Shown: one piece after another, positions 1 through 5,468 of the stretch
How positions within the stretch are numbered: position 1 is the stretch's first letter
How the letters are laid out: the number at the start of each line of letters is the position of its first letter
Assembly: GCA_024278565.1 (NCBI GenBank)
Contig: JAJRSY010000169.1
Location: forward strand, 1 to 12,483
DNA length: 12,483 nt
Direction of reading: 5' to 3'
Source of the DNA: Bacteroidota bacterium
GTDB lineage: Bacteria > Bacteroidota > Bacteroidia > Flavobacteriales > Flavobacteriaceae
The notes under the pieces: model-generated
Databases searched by the model: none
Seen by the model: only the letters and a program-made list of their open reading frames with translations
Told to the model about the DNA's origin: nothing
Made by a program: the position numbers and the translations under genes

Positions 1-7
1 AAGAACA

Positions 8-28
8 CCCTGCGCTCTTGGCGCAGGG
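8..28 (+). repeat. Outer left-end hairpin of the IS element
   Basis: Perfect palindrome: stem CCCTGCGC, loop TCTTG, stem GCGCAGGG. It is repeated identically and in the same orientation at 546-566. By analogy with IS200/IS605 ends it may be a transposase binding structure. At the left end it could also act as a transcriptional block that shields tnpA from outside reading; that role is inference. Confidence 0.85.
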
Positions 29-38
29 CTGAATTGCC

Positions 39-55
39 TTCGTGCGCAGCACGAA
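39..55 (+). repeat. Inner left-end hairpin, 7-bp stem and 3-nt loop
   Basis: Stem TTCGTGC, loop GCA, stem GCACGAA, ending 16 nt before the tnpA ATG. It has the same geometry as the hairpin at 521-537 just after the tnpA stop. The two share only the stem tip TGC-NNN-GCA, so shape is conserved more than sequence. In an mRNA starting upstream it could limit translation of tnpA, as leader hairpins do in IS200 (inference). Confidence 0.75.
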
Positions 56-71
56 AACCGTATTTTTGGGT

Positions 72-520
72 ATGGTCAAAATTACGGAAGGCACTTGGCA
101 TTGGCACCATAATGTTTCCGAATGTTACTATCACATTCAGTTGACGGTAAAATATAGGAAGGCGTTGTTCGACCCTGTCATGGAGGAGCTAGTTTTGGAA
201 ATTCTTGAAGGTTTCAAAGAGCGTTATTATATAGATGTCGGTACGGTAGGTTTCGACAGGAACCATGTGCATGTGCTGTGCAGGTTTTTGCCGAAGTATT
301 CAGGGGGTCAGGTAATCCGGCTGATGAAGAGCATAACCTCACGGATTTTGTTCAAGGAAATGCGATGCTCAAGAAGGAGCTGTGGGGAGGGGGGGGGTGG
401 ACCGACGGTTACTATATCTCTACTGTAAGCGGTAGGGGTGACAGAAGAATAATCGAGAAGTATATCGAAAATCAGGGAAGGGCGGATGATGCAAAACAGC
501 TCAGGTTGTTCGATACATGA
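72..520 (+). pseudogene. tnpA: IS200/IS605-family TnpA transposase (Y1/HUH), disrupted by one frameshift
   Basis: TnpA of this family cuts and rejoins single-stranded DNA at hairpin ends, using an HUH metal site and one catalytic tyrosine. From the ATG at 72 the first frame gives 97 residues, with the HUH motif in NHVHV (His65, His67) and the conserved PKYSGGQVIRLMKSITSR stretch. The rest (LKKELWGGGGWTDGYYISTV, then the catalytic helix KYIENQ) is in the -1 frame and ends at TGA 518-520. Restoring one base near 363-365 gives about 149 aa, the normal family length, with Tyr131 and Gln135 spaced as in active TnpA proteins. The likely loss is one C from a CCG codon, since Pro is common here. A GTG start at 42 is possible but lies inside the 39-55 hairpin, so ATG 72 is preferred. 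Unless frameshifting rescues it, the gene is inactive. Confidence 0.85.
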
Positions 521-537
521 TCAATGCACGGCATTGA
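521..537 (+). repeat. Inner right-end hairpin, 7-bp stem and 3-nt loop
   Basis: Stem TCAATGC, loop ACG, stem GCATTGA, starting at the base after the tnpA stop codon. It mirrors the left inner hairpin (39-55) in stem length, loop length and stem tip. It could serve as a transposase binding hairpin. No T-run follows, so it is not a typical intrinsic terminator. Confidence 0.75.
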
Positions 538-545
538 AGAAAACG

Positions 546-566
546 CCCTGCGCTCTTGGCGCAGGG
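546..566 (+). repeat. Outer right-end hairpin of the IS element
   Basis: Identical to 8-28: stem CCCTGCGC, loop TCTTG, stem GCGCAGGG, in direct orientation. Upstream AAGAA(AACG) resembles AAGAA(CA) before the left copy, whereas sequences downstream of the two copies differ. This fits paired recognition hairpins at the two ends of one element. Confidence 0.85.
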
Positions 567-579
567 AAATTTACTATGC

Positions 580-600
580 TCAATGGCCACGCTCAGTACA
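580..600 (+). repeat. Direct repeat copy A (21 nt, 19/21 match to copy B)
   Basis: Begins TCAATGGCCAC and matches 994-1014 except at two positions (591 and 596). It lies 13 nt after the right outer IS hairpin. The two copies bracket the palindromic spacer. In one frame both read as N-G-H-x-(Q/H)-Y, which may mean both derive from the same lost coding or repeat unit. Confidence 0.6.
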
Positions 601-652
601 AGAGGAGGGGGGGCAGATCCTGCAGCCGGAAATTAATAGGTGTCGAGAAACG

Positions 653-711
653 GTTCCCTCCCTTCGAGGGAGGGTTAGCCTGCCTTAGGCCGGACAGGCA
701 GGGGTGGGAAC
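653..711. repeat. Composite REP-like palindrome
   Basis: Nested inverted repeats. The outer arms GTTCCC (653-658) and GGGAAC (706-711) can pair. Inside are a perfect 8-bp stem CCCTCCCT / AGGGAGGG with loop TCG (656-663 with 667-674) and a second stem GCCTG / CAGGC (678-682 with 695-699), which also has an alternative pairing CCTGCC / GGCAGG (679-684 with 697-702). The outer arms and the 8-bp stem compete for 656-658, so the element could switch between two folds. It resembles dispersed GC-rich palindromes seen between genes in flavobacterial genomes; that comparison is from memory. Confidence 0.65.
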
Positions 712-771
712 AGCTTCAAAGCGAAACTGTCCAGATCTAGTTCGATTTAGGGGAATTTGTCGTGCACCCTA

Positions 772-788
772 TTTATAGCGACTATAAA
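772..788. repeat. AT-rich hairpin, 7-bp stem and 3-nt loop
   Basis: Stem TTTATAG, loop CGA, stem CTATAAA, perfect. It has the same 7+3+7 geometry as the two inner IS hairpins at 39-55 and 521-537 but a different sequence. No function can be assigned. Confidence 0.5.
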
Positions 789-852
789 GAACCCTTTGAA
801 CAACCTCTCGCAAAAGCATTTTTTGAACAAAAAACCTCTTGAAACCGACTAT

Positions 853-944
853 CCCCCGAGGCAAGCCGTAGGGGGTACTTCGGCAAGTTCAGCAGAACTA
901 TTTCGCCGGTTTCATACCCAGAGTCAAGCTGGGTACAAGCGAAA
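853..944. repeat. Cluster of REP-like hairpins
   Basis: Three adjoining inverted repeats. CCCCC / GGGGG (853-857 with 871-875) encloses the core CGAGGCAAGCC, which recurs at 9157-9167. AGTTC / GAACT with loop AGCA occupies 886-899. A two-tier stem has TTTCGC / GCGAAA (901-906 with 939-944) outside TACCCAG / CTGGGTA (915-921 with 929-935). A competing pairing CGGTTT / AAACCG (907-912 with 944-949) exists. The dense palindromes and lack of codon structure point to repeat DNA, not a gene. Confidence 0.55.
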
Positions 945-993
945 AACCGAAAACCTAAATGTGTTGAGTGAATTCGACTGCATTTCGACAGGA

Positions 994-1014
994 TCAATGG
1001 CCACACTCATTACA
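994..1014 (+). repeat. Direct repeat copy B
   Basis: Partner of 580-600, beginning TCAATGGCCAC, with mismatches only at 1005 and 1010. It ends 28 nt before the stop of the minus-strand protease gene. Confidence 0.6.
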
Positions 1015-1042
1015 GGTACTGGTACAATAGCGTACGATCACT

Positions 1043-1483
1043 TTACTTTTTAAAATAAACACAACACTTGTTGTAATCGATTATGGCCTTTGATTTTTTA
1101 AGAACGTCTGCCCCGATTATACCATCAACAGGCAGGGCTTGGTATTCGGTCAATGCCGTGTTTACATGCGAAAGGTCAAATAAGACCAATTTTAGTTTCT
1201 TTTTTGTCCAAGTACCGATTTCAATGCGGTTTTTAGTTGAGATCAAGGTCTCCATATTGGTAGCCCCGGCACCTGAAGCTTTTATCTTTGATTCTTTTGA
1301 GGTGAGGTTGAAAAATTTGATCTTGTCGAAGCCAACACAGGTATTCGATGCCCCCGTGTCTAATATAAACCTACCCGTAATTCCATTGATTTTGGCTGTG
1401 ATCTCAAAATGGTTGGTGGCGGTAAGAACCAAAGGTACTTTGGTGTATTTTTTTTGCTCCAGAAACTTTTTCAAACTCCCCAT
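1043..1483 (-). CDS. Retropepsin-like (clan AA) aspartic protease
   Basis: The 146-aa product is a single-domain aspartic protease of the retroviral-pepsin type, which works as a homodimer because each chain gives one catalytic Asp. The active-site motif is FILDTGASN with Asp42-Thr43-Gly44, preceded by a beta strand that binds an extended chain. The second family hallmark, hydrophobic-hydrophobic-Gly, is GIIGADVL around residues 121-128, followed by a final strand (KAIIDY). No signal peptide or membrane helix is visible, so it is probably cytoplasmic; substrate unknown. The start at 1483 is the first ATG, with a TAnnTTTG-type box 13 nt upstream. It stands alone, divergent from tatD. Bacterial homologues are common in Bacteroidota but poorly studied. 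Its neighbour in 567-1042 is repeat DNA, yet the reading frame is intact. Confidence 0.85.
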   Translation of the reverse strand: MGSLKKFLEQKKYTKVPLVLTATNHFEITAKINGITGRFILDTGASNTCVGFDKIKFFNLTSKESKIKASGAGATNMETLISTKNRIEIGTWTKKKLKLVLFDLSHVNTALTEYQALPVDGIIGADVLKKSKAIIDYNKCCVYFKK

Positions 1484-1520
1484 CTGTTATTTTTGACAAA
1501 GATAAGCCTATTTTTGCGCT
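1484..1520. promoter_or_regulatory. Divergent promoter region, protease / tatD
   Basis: Only 37 bp separate the two opposite starts. On the plus strand there are two exact matches to the Bacteroidota -7 box TAnnTTTG, at 1488-1495 and 1509-1516 (both TATTTTTG). On the minus strand there is one, TATCTTTG, at 1497-1504. No well-spaced TTG -33 element is seen for any of them, and the region is AT-rich, so chance matches are possible. Use of the 1509-1516 box would make the tatD mRNA nearly leaderless. Confidence 0.4.
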
Positions 1521-2288
1521 ATGATATTGACCGATACACATACGCATTTATACAGTGAGGCCTTTGACGAAGATCGTGCTGAGGTTATAAAGAACGCTAT
1601 GGGTCAAGGTGTAAAACGGTTTTTCATACCCGCAATCGATTCAAGCTATACCAAGGCGATGTTTGATTTACAGAAGAGCTACCCTGATAATATGTTTTTG
1701 ATGATGGGGCTGCATCCCACCCATGTGAAAGAAAACTATATTGATGAGCTGAACCATGTTGAACAGATGCTCGAACAGCACAGATTTTATGCAGTTGGTG
1801 AGATTGGTATTGACCTGTATTGGGATAAAACCTCTTTGCCAGAACAACAGAAAGCTTTTGTGTCCCAGATACGATTGGCGAAAAAAAACAATCTGCCCAT
1901 TGTTATTCATTGCAGGGAAGCCTTTGATGAAATATTTGAAGTTTTGGAAAATGAAAAGGCAGATGATCTCTTTGGGATATTCCATTGTTTTACGGGAACT
2001 TTAGAGCAGGCACACAAAGCTATATCCTATAATATGAAATTAGGAATTGGGGGAGTGGTAACTTTTAAAAACGGAAAAATAGATGCCTTTCTAAATCAAA
2101 TAGATTTAAAACACATTGTTTTGGAAACCGATTCGCCCTATTTGGCACCTGTGCCCTATCGGGGAAAACGAAATGAAAGTGCATACCTTATTAAGGTGCA
2201 AGAGAAATTGTCTGATATTTATGGCGTAGGTAATGAAGAAATCGCAAAAATAACCACAGCGAATTCCAAAGAGGTATTTGGAATATGA
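1521..2288 (+). CDS. tatD: TatD-family metal-dependent hydrolase (DNase)
   Basis: This is a 255-aa amidohydrolase-fold enzyme of the TatD group, cytoplasmic metal-dependent DNases/exonucleases linked to DNA repair and clearance. All expected metal ligands are present: His7 and His9 in DTHTHL, Glu94 in GEIGIDLYWD, His130 in VIHCREAF, His155 in FHCFTGT, and Asp204 in LETDSPYLAP. The C-terminal PYRGKRNES segment is typical of the family. Length is normal and the start sits directly at the family's first strand (MILTDTHTHL). It is followed after 10 bp by ansA on the same strand, so the two are probably co-transcribed. The physiological substrate is not visible from sequence. Confidence 0.93.
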   Translation: MILTDTHTHLYSEAFDEDRAEVIKNAMGQGVKRFFIPAIDSSYTKAMFDLQKSYPDNMFLMMGLHPTHVKENYIDELNHVEQMLEQHRFYAVGEIGIDLYWDKTSLPEQQKAFVSQIRLAKKNNLPIVIHCREAFDEIFEVLENEKADDLFGIFHCFTGTLEQAHKAISYNMKLGIGGVVTFKNGKIDAFLNQIDLKHIVLETDSPYLAPVPYRGKRNESAYLIKVQEKLSDIYGVGNEEIAKITTANSKEVFGI

Positions 2289-2298
2289 CAAGTAAATT

Positions 2299-3336
2299 AT
2301 GGCAACAATAAACACACACACCAAGGTATTACTGATATACACCGGCGGTACAATCGGTATGGTCAGGGATTATGATACGGGAACGCTAAAGGCCTTTGAT
2401 TTCAAAAGATTGCTGAAGAGTATTCCTGAGCTTACCCAATTGAACTGTCAAATTGATAGTGTTTCTTTCGATACCCCCATTGATTCTTCTAATATGAATA
2501 CCACACATTGGGTGGCTATCGCAAGTATTATAGAAGAACACTATGAAACCCATGATGGTTTTGTGGTTTTGCACGGTAGTGATACAATGAGCCATACCTC
2601 ATCGGCCTTGAGCTTTATGTTGGAAAATTTAGGTAAACCGGTAATCTTTACAGGTTCGCAGTTGCCTATTGGAGATCTTAGAACCGATGCCAAAGAAAAT
2701 TTGATAACCTCAGTTCAGATTGCAGCACTTCAAGAGAAAGATAAACCGCTCATTCAAGAAGTCGCTCTTTATTTTGAGTATAAGTTGTACCGCGCGAACC
2801 GAACCACAAAAATAAACGCCGAACAGTTTGAGGCTTTCGCTTCGTTGAATTACCCACCTCTGGTAGAGTCGGGTGTTCATTTAAAGGTATACAATGAACA
2901 TTTGTTAACCAATAGACAGTCAAAAAAATTCTTTGTTCACAAAGTACTTGACAATAATGTGGGCTTGTTGAGGCTTTTTCCCGGTCTTAACCCATCGGTC
3001 TTGAATAGCGTACTTGAAACCCCTGATTTAAAGGCTTTGGTTTTAGAAACCTATGGTGCCGGAAATGCTCCAACCGATGCCTGGCTAATTTCTGGCCTAA
3101 AGGAAGCAATAAAAAATGGGTTACATATTGTGAGCGTAACACAATGTTCGGGTGGTAGTGTTCTAATGGGGCAATATGAAACCAGTGAGCAACTTAAAAA
3201 GATGCAAATCATTAACGGTAAAGATATTACGACTGAATCTGCCCTAGCCAAACTAATGTACTTGTTGGGGAGTAATGTATCAAATAAATCGTTTAAAACC
3301 ATATTTGAAACTGCTTTGAGGGGAGAAATGCAATAA
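2299..3336 (+). CDS. ansA: Type I L-asparaginase
   Basis: The 345-aa protein hydrolyses L-asparagine to aspartate and ammonia. Family motifs are YTGGTIGM near the N-terminus (nucleophile Thr18), HGSDTM (Ser94-Asp95), TGSQLPIGDLRTDAKEN (118-134) and NRTTK (Lys171), which together supply the catalytic residues. No signal peptide is present, fitting the cytoplasmic type I enzyme and not the periplasmic type II. Ser94 stands where many homologues have Thr; the hydroxyl is kept. The C-terminal domain (VTQCSGGSV, YETSEQLKK) matches the family's second domain. It lies 10 bp after tatD, probably in one operon, and is followed by an AT-rich spacer with a 10-T tract (3365-3374) but no clear terminator stem before tRNA-Ser. 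Confidence 0.93.
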   Translation: MATINTHTKVLLIYTGGTIGMVRDYDTGTLKAFDFKRLLKSIPELTQLNCQIDSVSFDTPIDSSNMNTTHWVAIASIIEEHYETHDGFVVLHGSDTMSHTSSALSFMLENLGKPVIFTGSQLPIGDLRTDAKENLITSVQIAALQEKDKPLIQEVALYFEYKLYRANRTTKINAEQFEAFASLNYPPLVESGVHLKVYNEHLLTNRQSKKFFVHKVLDNNVGLLRLFPGLNPSVLNSVLETPDLKALVLETYGAGNAPTDAWLISGLKEAIKNGLHIVSVTQCSGGSVLMGQYETSEQLKKMQIINGKDITTESALAKLMYLLGSNVSNKSFKTIFETALRGEMQ

Positions 3337-3405
3337 AAAAGAGTCATATAATTTTTCTAAGCAGTTTTTTTTTTGTTATTTGGTCAACCGTTAAGGCTCA
3401 ACCAT

Positions 3406-3493
3406 AGAGAGGTGGCCGAGTGGTCGAAGGCGCACGCCTGGAAAGTGTGTATGCACCAAAAGTGTATCGAGGGTTCGAATCCCTTCCTCTCTG
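3406..3493 (+). tRNA. tRNA-Ser (anticodon GGA)
   Basis: A full class II cloverleaf can be drawn. The acceptor AGAGAGG (3406-3412) pairs with CCTCTCT (3486-3492). The D-arm is GCC-GAGTGGTCGAA-GGC, and the anticodon stem CACGC / GTGTG holds the loop CTGGAAA with anticodon GGA at 3440-3442. A long variable arm (TGCAC / GTGTA) is present, as expected for serine, and the T-arm carries GGTTCGAATCC. The discriminator base is G3493 and the 3' CCA is not encoded. It reads UCC and, by wobble, UCU codons. Confidence 0.96.
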
Positions 3494-3531
3494 CAAAAAA
3501 AAGTTTTAATTTTATTATTGCGTTTTATTTT

Positions 3532-3539
3532 TATCTTTA
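3532..3539 (+). promoter_or_regulatory. Possible -7 box for the exbB operon
   Basis: TATCTTTA differs from TAnnTTTG only at the last base and lies 38 bp before the exbB ATG, in a strongly AT-rich tract after tRNA-Ser. The only nearby TTG (3518-3520) is too close for a normal -33 element, so this is a weak call. Confidence 0.3.
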
Positions 3540-3577
3540 ACACTAAATTTAACTAACAAAATCTAAGTTTGAAAGAA

Positions 3578-4363
3578 ATGAAAAGATTATTCTCAATCCT
3601 AGCTCTAGCTGGGTTATTTGTATTAAGTACAAATACTGTAAATGCAAAAGCAACCACTGCCACAATGGTTTCAAGTCTATCAACTATGACAGCTACGGTC
3701 ATGCTTCAAGATGAAGCTGCTCCTGCCGCCGAAAAAAGCTTTACCCAAGTTTTGAAAGAACAGTATATCAAAGGTGGTGCTGGTTTCATGAGCTTCGTAT
3801 TAATATGTTTGATTTTAGGTTTGGCAGTCGCCATTGAGCGAATTATTTATTTGAACTTGGCCAGTACCAATACTGGTAAACTAAAGCAACAGGTTGAAGA
3901 TGCATTGGCATCTGGTGGTGTTGAGGCTGCAAAAGAGATATGCAGAAATACAAAGGGTCCTGTAGCATCAATTTATTATCAAGGTTTGGATCGGGCCGGT
4001 GAAAGTGTTGAAGCTGCTGAAAAAGCGATTGTTTCTTACGGCGGTGTCCAAATGGGGCAACTAGAGAAAAATGTTTCTTGGTTGTCTTTGTTTATCGCTA
4101 TTGCACCAATGCTTGGTTTCATGGGTACGGTAATCGGTATGATCGCGGCCTTTGAGAAGATCAGTGCCGTAGGTAATTTAAGTGCCTCGTTGATTGCAGG
4201 TGATATTCAAGTGGCGTTATTGACAACGGTATTTGGTCTTATTACGGCTATTATCCTTCAAATTTTTTACAACTACATTATCGCTAAGATTGATAGTATT
4301 GTCAATGATATGGAAGATTCTTCAATCTCTTTGATTGATATGCTGGTAGCACACAAAAAATAA
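3578..4363 (+). CDS. exbB: ExbB/TolQ/MotA-family proton channel protein
   Basis: The 261-aa inner membrane protein is the pentameric subunit of an ExbB-ExbD type motor that uses proton flow to drive TonB-dependent outer membrane transport. A cleavable signal-like N-terminus (MKRLFSILALAGLFVLSTN..NA, cleavage likely after Ala23) and an Ala/Thr-rich periplasmic stretch precede three membrane helices at about 66-90, 166-190 and 206-232. The family signature lies in helices 2-3 (APMLGFMGTVIGMIAAFEKI and QVALLTTVFGLITAII). The large cytoplasmic loop lies between helices 1 and 2. A TTG at 3569 in frame would add three residues, but the ATG at 3578 begins directly with the signal sequence. It is the first gene of a four-gene operon, with 24 bp to the next. 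Confidence 0.93.
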   Translation: MKRLFSILALAGLFVLSTNTVNAKATTATMVSSLSTMTATVMLQDEAAPAAEKSFTQVLKEQYIKGGAGFMSFVLICLILGLAVAIERIIYLNLASTNTGKLKQQVEDALASGGVEAAKEICRNTKGPVASIYYQGLDRAGESVEAAEKAIVSYGGVQMGQLEKNVSWLSLFIAIAPMLGFMGTVIGMIAAFEKISAVGNLSASLIAGDIQVALLTTVFGLITAIILQIFYNYIIAKIDSIVNDMEDSSISLIDMLVAHKK

Positions 4364-4387
4364 TAGTCGGACTTAATACTAAAAATA

Positions 4388-4831
4388 ATGCATAAAATTG
4401 TAAAAATCGGATTGATCGTTATTAGTATTATAGCGTTTATACTTTTGTTTTTCATGCCAGACGGTGATGCACCTATGGAAGTGGCTTTGGAAAGCGGTGG
4501 AATCAGCGCTATGTTTGGCCTAGCTTATCTACTACTGGCGGTTTCGGTCATTTCTACTATTATCTTCGGGCTTAAAAATTTGGGCTCGACCAAGGGAGGT
4601 CTAAAAAAGGCCCTGTTTGGAATTGGAGGTTTATTGGTGGTACTTGGTATCGCTTACGGTCTGTCAAGCGGAACCGATATTAGTATCGAGGCCATGGCAA
4701 ATAAGAACATTGATATAACCGAAAGTGGGGTTAAGAGAGTTGGTGCCGGTATAAATATGTTTGCTATATTGTTGCTGGTAGCTGTTGGTTTAATCGCATG
4801 GGGCGCCATTAAAAACGCAACCAGTAAGTAA
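4388..4831 (+). CDS. Small four-helix membrane protein of the exbB-exbD operon, unknown function
   Basis: The 147-aa product is nearly all membrane. Hydrophobic helices are expected at about 6-22, 37-60, 73-93 and 121-142, joined by short Gly-rich loops and a short polar stretch around 95-118 (DISIEAMANKNIDITESGVK). I recognise no catalytic or binding motif. It is locked between exbB (24 bp upstream) and the first exbD (12 bp downstream), all on one strand, so it is almost certainly co-expressed with the motor subunits. That makes an accessory or assembly role plausible, but this is inference from position. The start ATG follows an A-rich leader typical of Bacteroidota genes. Confidence 0.85.
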   Translation: MHKIVKIGLIVISIIAFILLFFMPDGDAPMEVALESGGISAMFGLAYLLLAVSVISTIIFGLKNLGSTKGGLKKALFGIGGLLVVLGIAYGLSSGTDISIEAMANKNIDITESGVKRVGAGINMFAILLLVAVGLIAWGAIKNATSK

Positions 4832-4843
4832 AAAACAAAAACT

Positions 4844-5449
4844 ATGAGTAGAAGAGGAAAAGCACCTGAGGTTGACTCGGGATCGATGGCTGACATTGCG
4901 TTCTTGTTACTCATCTTTTTCTTGGTGACCACCACCATTGAAACTGATGCGGGTCTGGATCGTATGCTACCACCTATTGAGCCGCCAGAGACTGACGTAA
5001 TTATTAAACAGAAGAATATTTTTCAGGTCAATATTAATAAGAACGGTCAATTGTTGGCCGACGATGATCTTATTGATATTAAAGATTTGAGAGAAAAGGC
5101 AATGGCCTTTTTGGATAATAACGGAGATGGCAGTTGCAGTTTTTGTAAGGGAAAGAGAAATAGCGACTCATCTGACAACCCTACAAAGGCAATTATTTCA
5201 TTGAAAAATGATAGAGAGACCAAGTATGGCACCTATATTACGGTTCAGAATGAACTTGTAGGTGCGTATAATGACCTTCGTGACCGAGAGGCTCAACGCT
5301 TGTTCGGAAGGGCTTTTACCGATATGGAGGCCGAATATTTGAATCCTGAGACAGATGCTGATATGAAGGATGAATTAAAAGAAAAGGTCAAAAGGATACA
5401 GGGGTTGTTTCCGCAAAAGTTATCGGAGGCCGAAACTTCGTCAAATTAG
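4844..5449 (+). CDS. exbD: ExbD/TolR-family protein, first copy, with Cys-containing insert
   Basis: The 201-aa ExbD-type protein has one N-terminal membrane helix (MADIAFLLLIFFLVTTTIE) carrying the proton-relay Asp17, and a periplasmic domain after about residue 36. It pairs with ExbB to form the motor. It is longer than the classic ExbD of about 140 aa. An insert around 92-112 (NNGDGSCSFCKGKRNSDSSD) has two cysteines, Cys98 and Cys101, in a CxxC arrangement. The C-terminus adds a charged, probably helical extension (about 150-201). The CxxC pair on the periplasmic side could form a disulfide or hold a metal; this is inference. It is followed after 19 bp by a second, different exbD, so the two may form a mixed ExbD dimer. 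Confidence 0.92.
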   Translation: MSRRGKAPEVDSGSMADIAFLLLIFFLVTTTIETDAGLDRMLPPIEPPETDVIIKQKNIFQVNINKNGQLLADDDLIDIKDLREKAMAFLDNNGDGSCSFCKGKRNSDSSDNPTKAIISLKNDRETKYGTYITVQNELVGAYNDLRDREAQRLFGRAFTDMEAEYLNPETDADMKDELKEKVKRIQGLFPQKLSEAETSSN

Positions 5450-5468
5450 ATACCTATAAAAAAAAAGT

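Larger units (their letters stand above)
1..566 (+). mobile_element. IS200/IS605-family insertion sequence (tnpA only), left edge possibly outside window
   Basis: This is a small single-strand-transposing type element: one Y1/HUH transposase gene (72-520) bracketed by hairpins instead of terminal inverted repeats. An identical 21-nt palindrome lies outside the gene on both sides (8-28 and 546-566), and inside each is a second hairpin with a 7-bp stem and 3-nt loop (39-55 and 521-537). Both outer palindromes have the same orientation and are preceded by AAGAA within 10 nt, as expected if short guide sequences lie 5' of the hairpin feet in this family. There is no tnpB/IscB accessory gene. The exact cleavage sites cannot be read from one copy. 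The left end may lie before base 1 and the right end slightly past 566. Confidence 0.75.
567..1042. other. Gene-free spacer filled with REP-like palindromes
   Basis: No credible protein lies here in either direction. Translations are low-quality and broken, and the open stretches overlap hairpins on both strands. The content is repeat debris: a 7-G tract at 607-613, a composite palindrome at 653-711, hairpins at 772-788, 853-875, 886-899 and 901-944, and two copies of a 21-nt imperfect repeat at 580-600 and 994-1014. It reads as a dispersed-repeat graveyard next to the IS element. Some of it may still be transcribed or act as a 3' boundary for the protease gene, whose stop lies at its right edge. 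Confidence 0.7.

Noticed and set aside
8..566. Two identical 21-nt palindromic repeats as a CRISPR array
   Set aside because: There are only two copies, separated by a transposase gene of normal IS size, with no unit-length spacers and no cas genes.
1..566. REP-associated tyrosine transposase (RAYT) instead of an IS200/IS605 TnpA
   Set aside because: The roughly 149-aa repaired length, the WGGGGWTDGYYISTV segment and the KYIENQ helix fit IS200/IS605 TnpA better. The flanking palindromes keep the alternative open, so it is noted in the findings.
486..740. Open frame across the right IS end and the composite palindrome
   Set aside because: It overlaps the tnpA 3' end and several hairpins. Its residue content reflects G-rich repeats, not a protein.
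757..1053. Open stretch of about 98 codons on the plus strand, with another on the minus strand at 782-1006
   Set aside because: Both run through hairpins, overlap each other, show no domain and have no initiation signal. They are by-products of palindromic repeat DNA.
1083..1496. Plus-strand open frame over the protease gene
   Set aside because: It is antisense to a gene with clear DTGAS and IIGADVL motifs and encodes no recognisable protein.
3337..3405. T-rich tract after ansA as an intrinsic terminator
   Set aside because: A 10-T run is present, but no stable stem precedes it.
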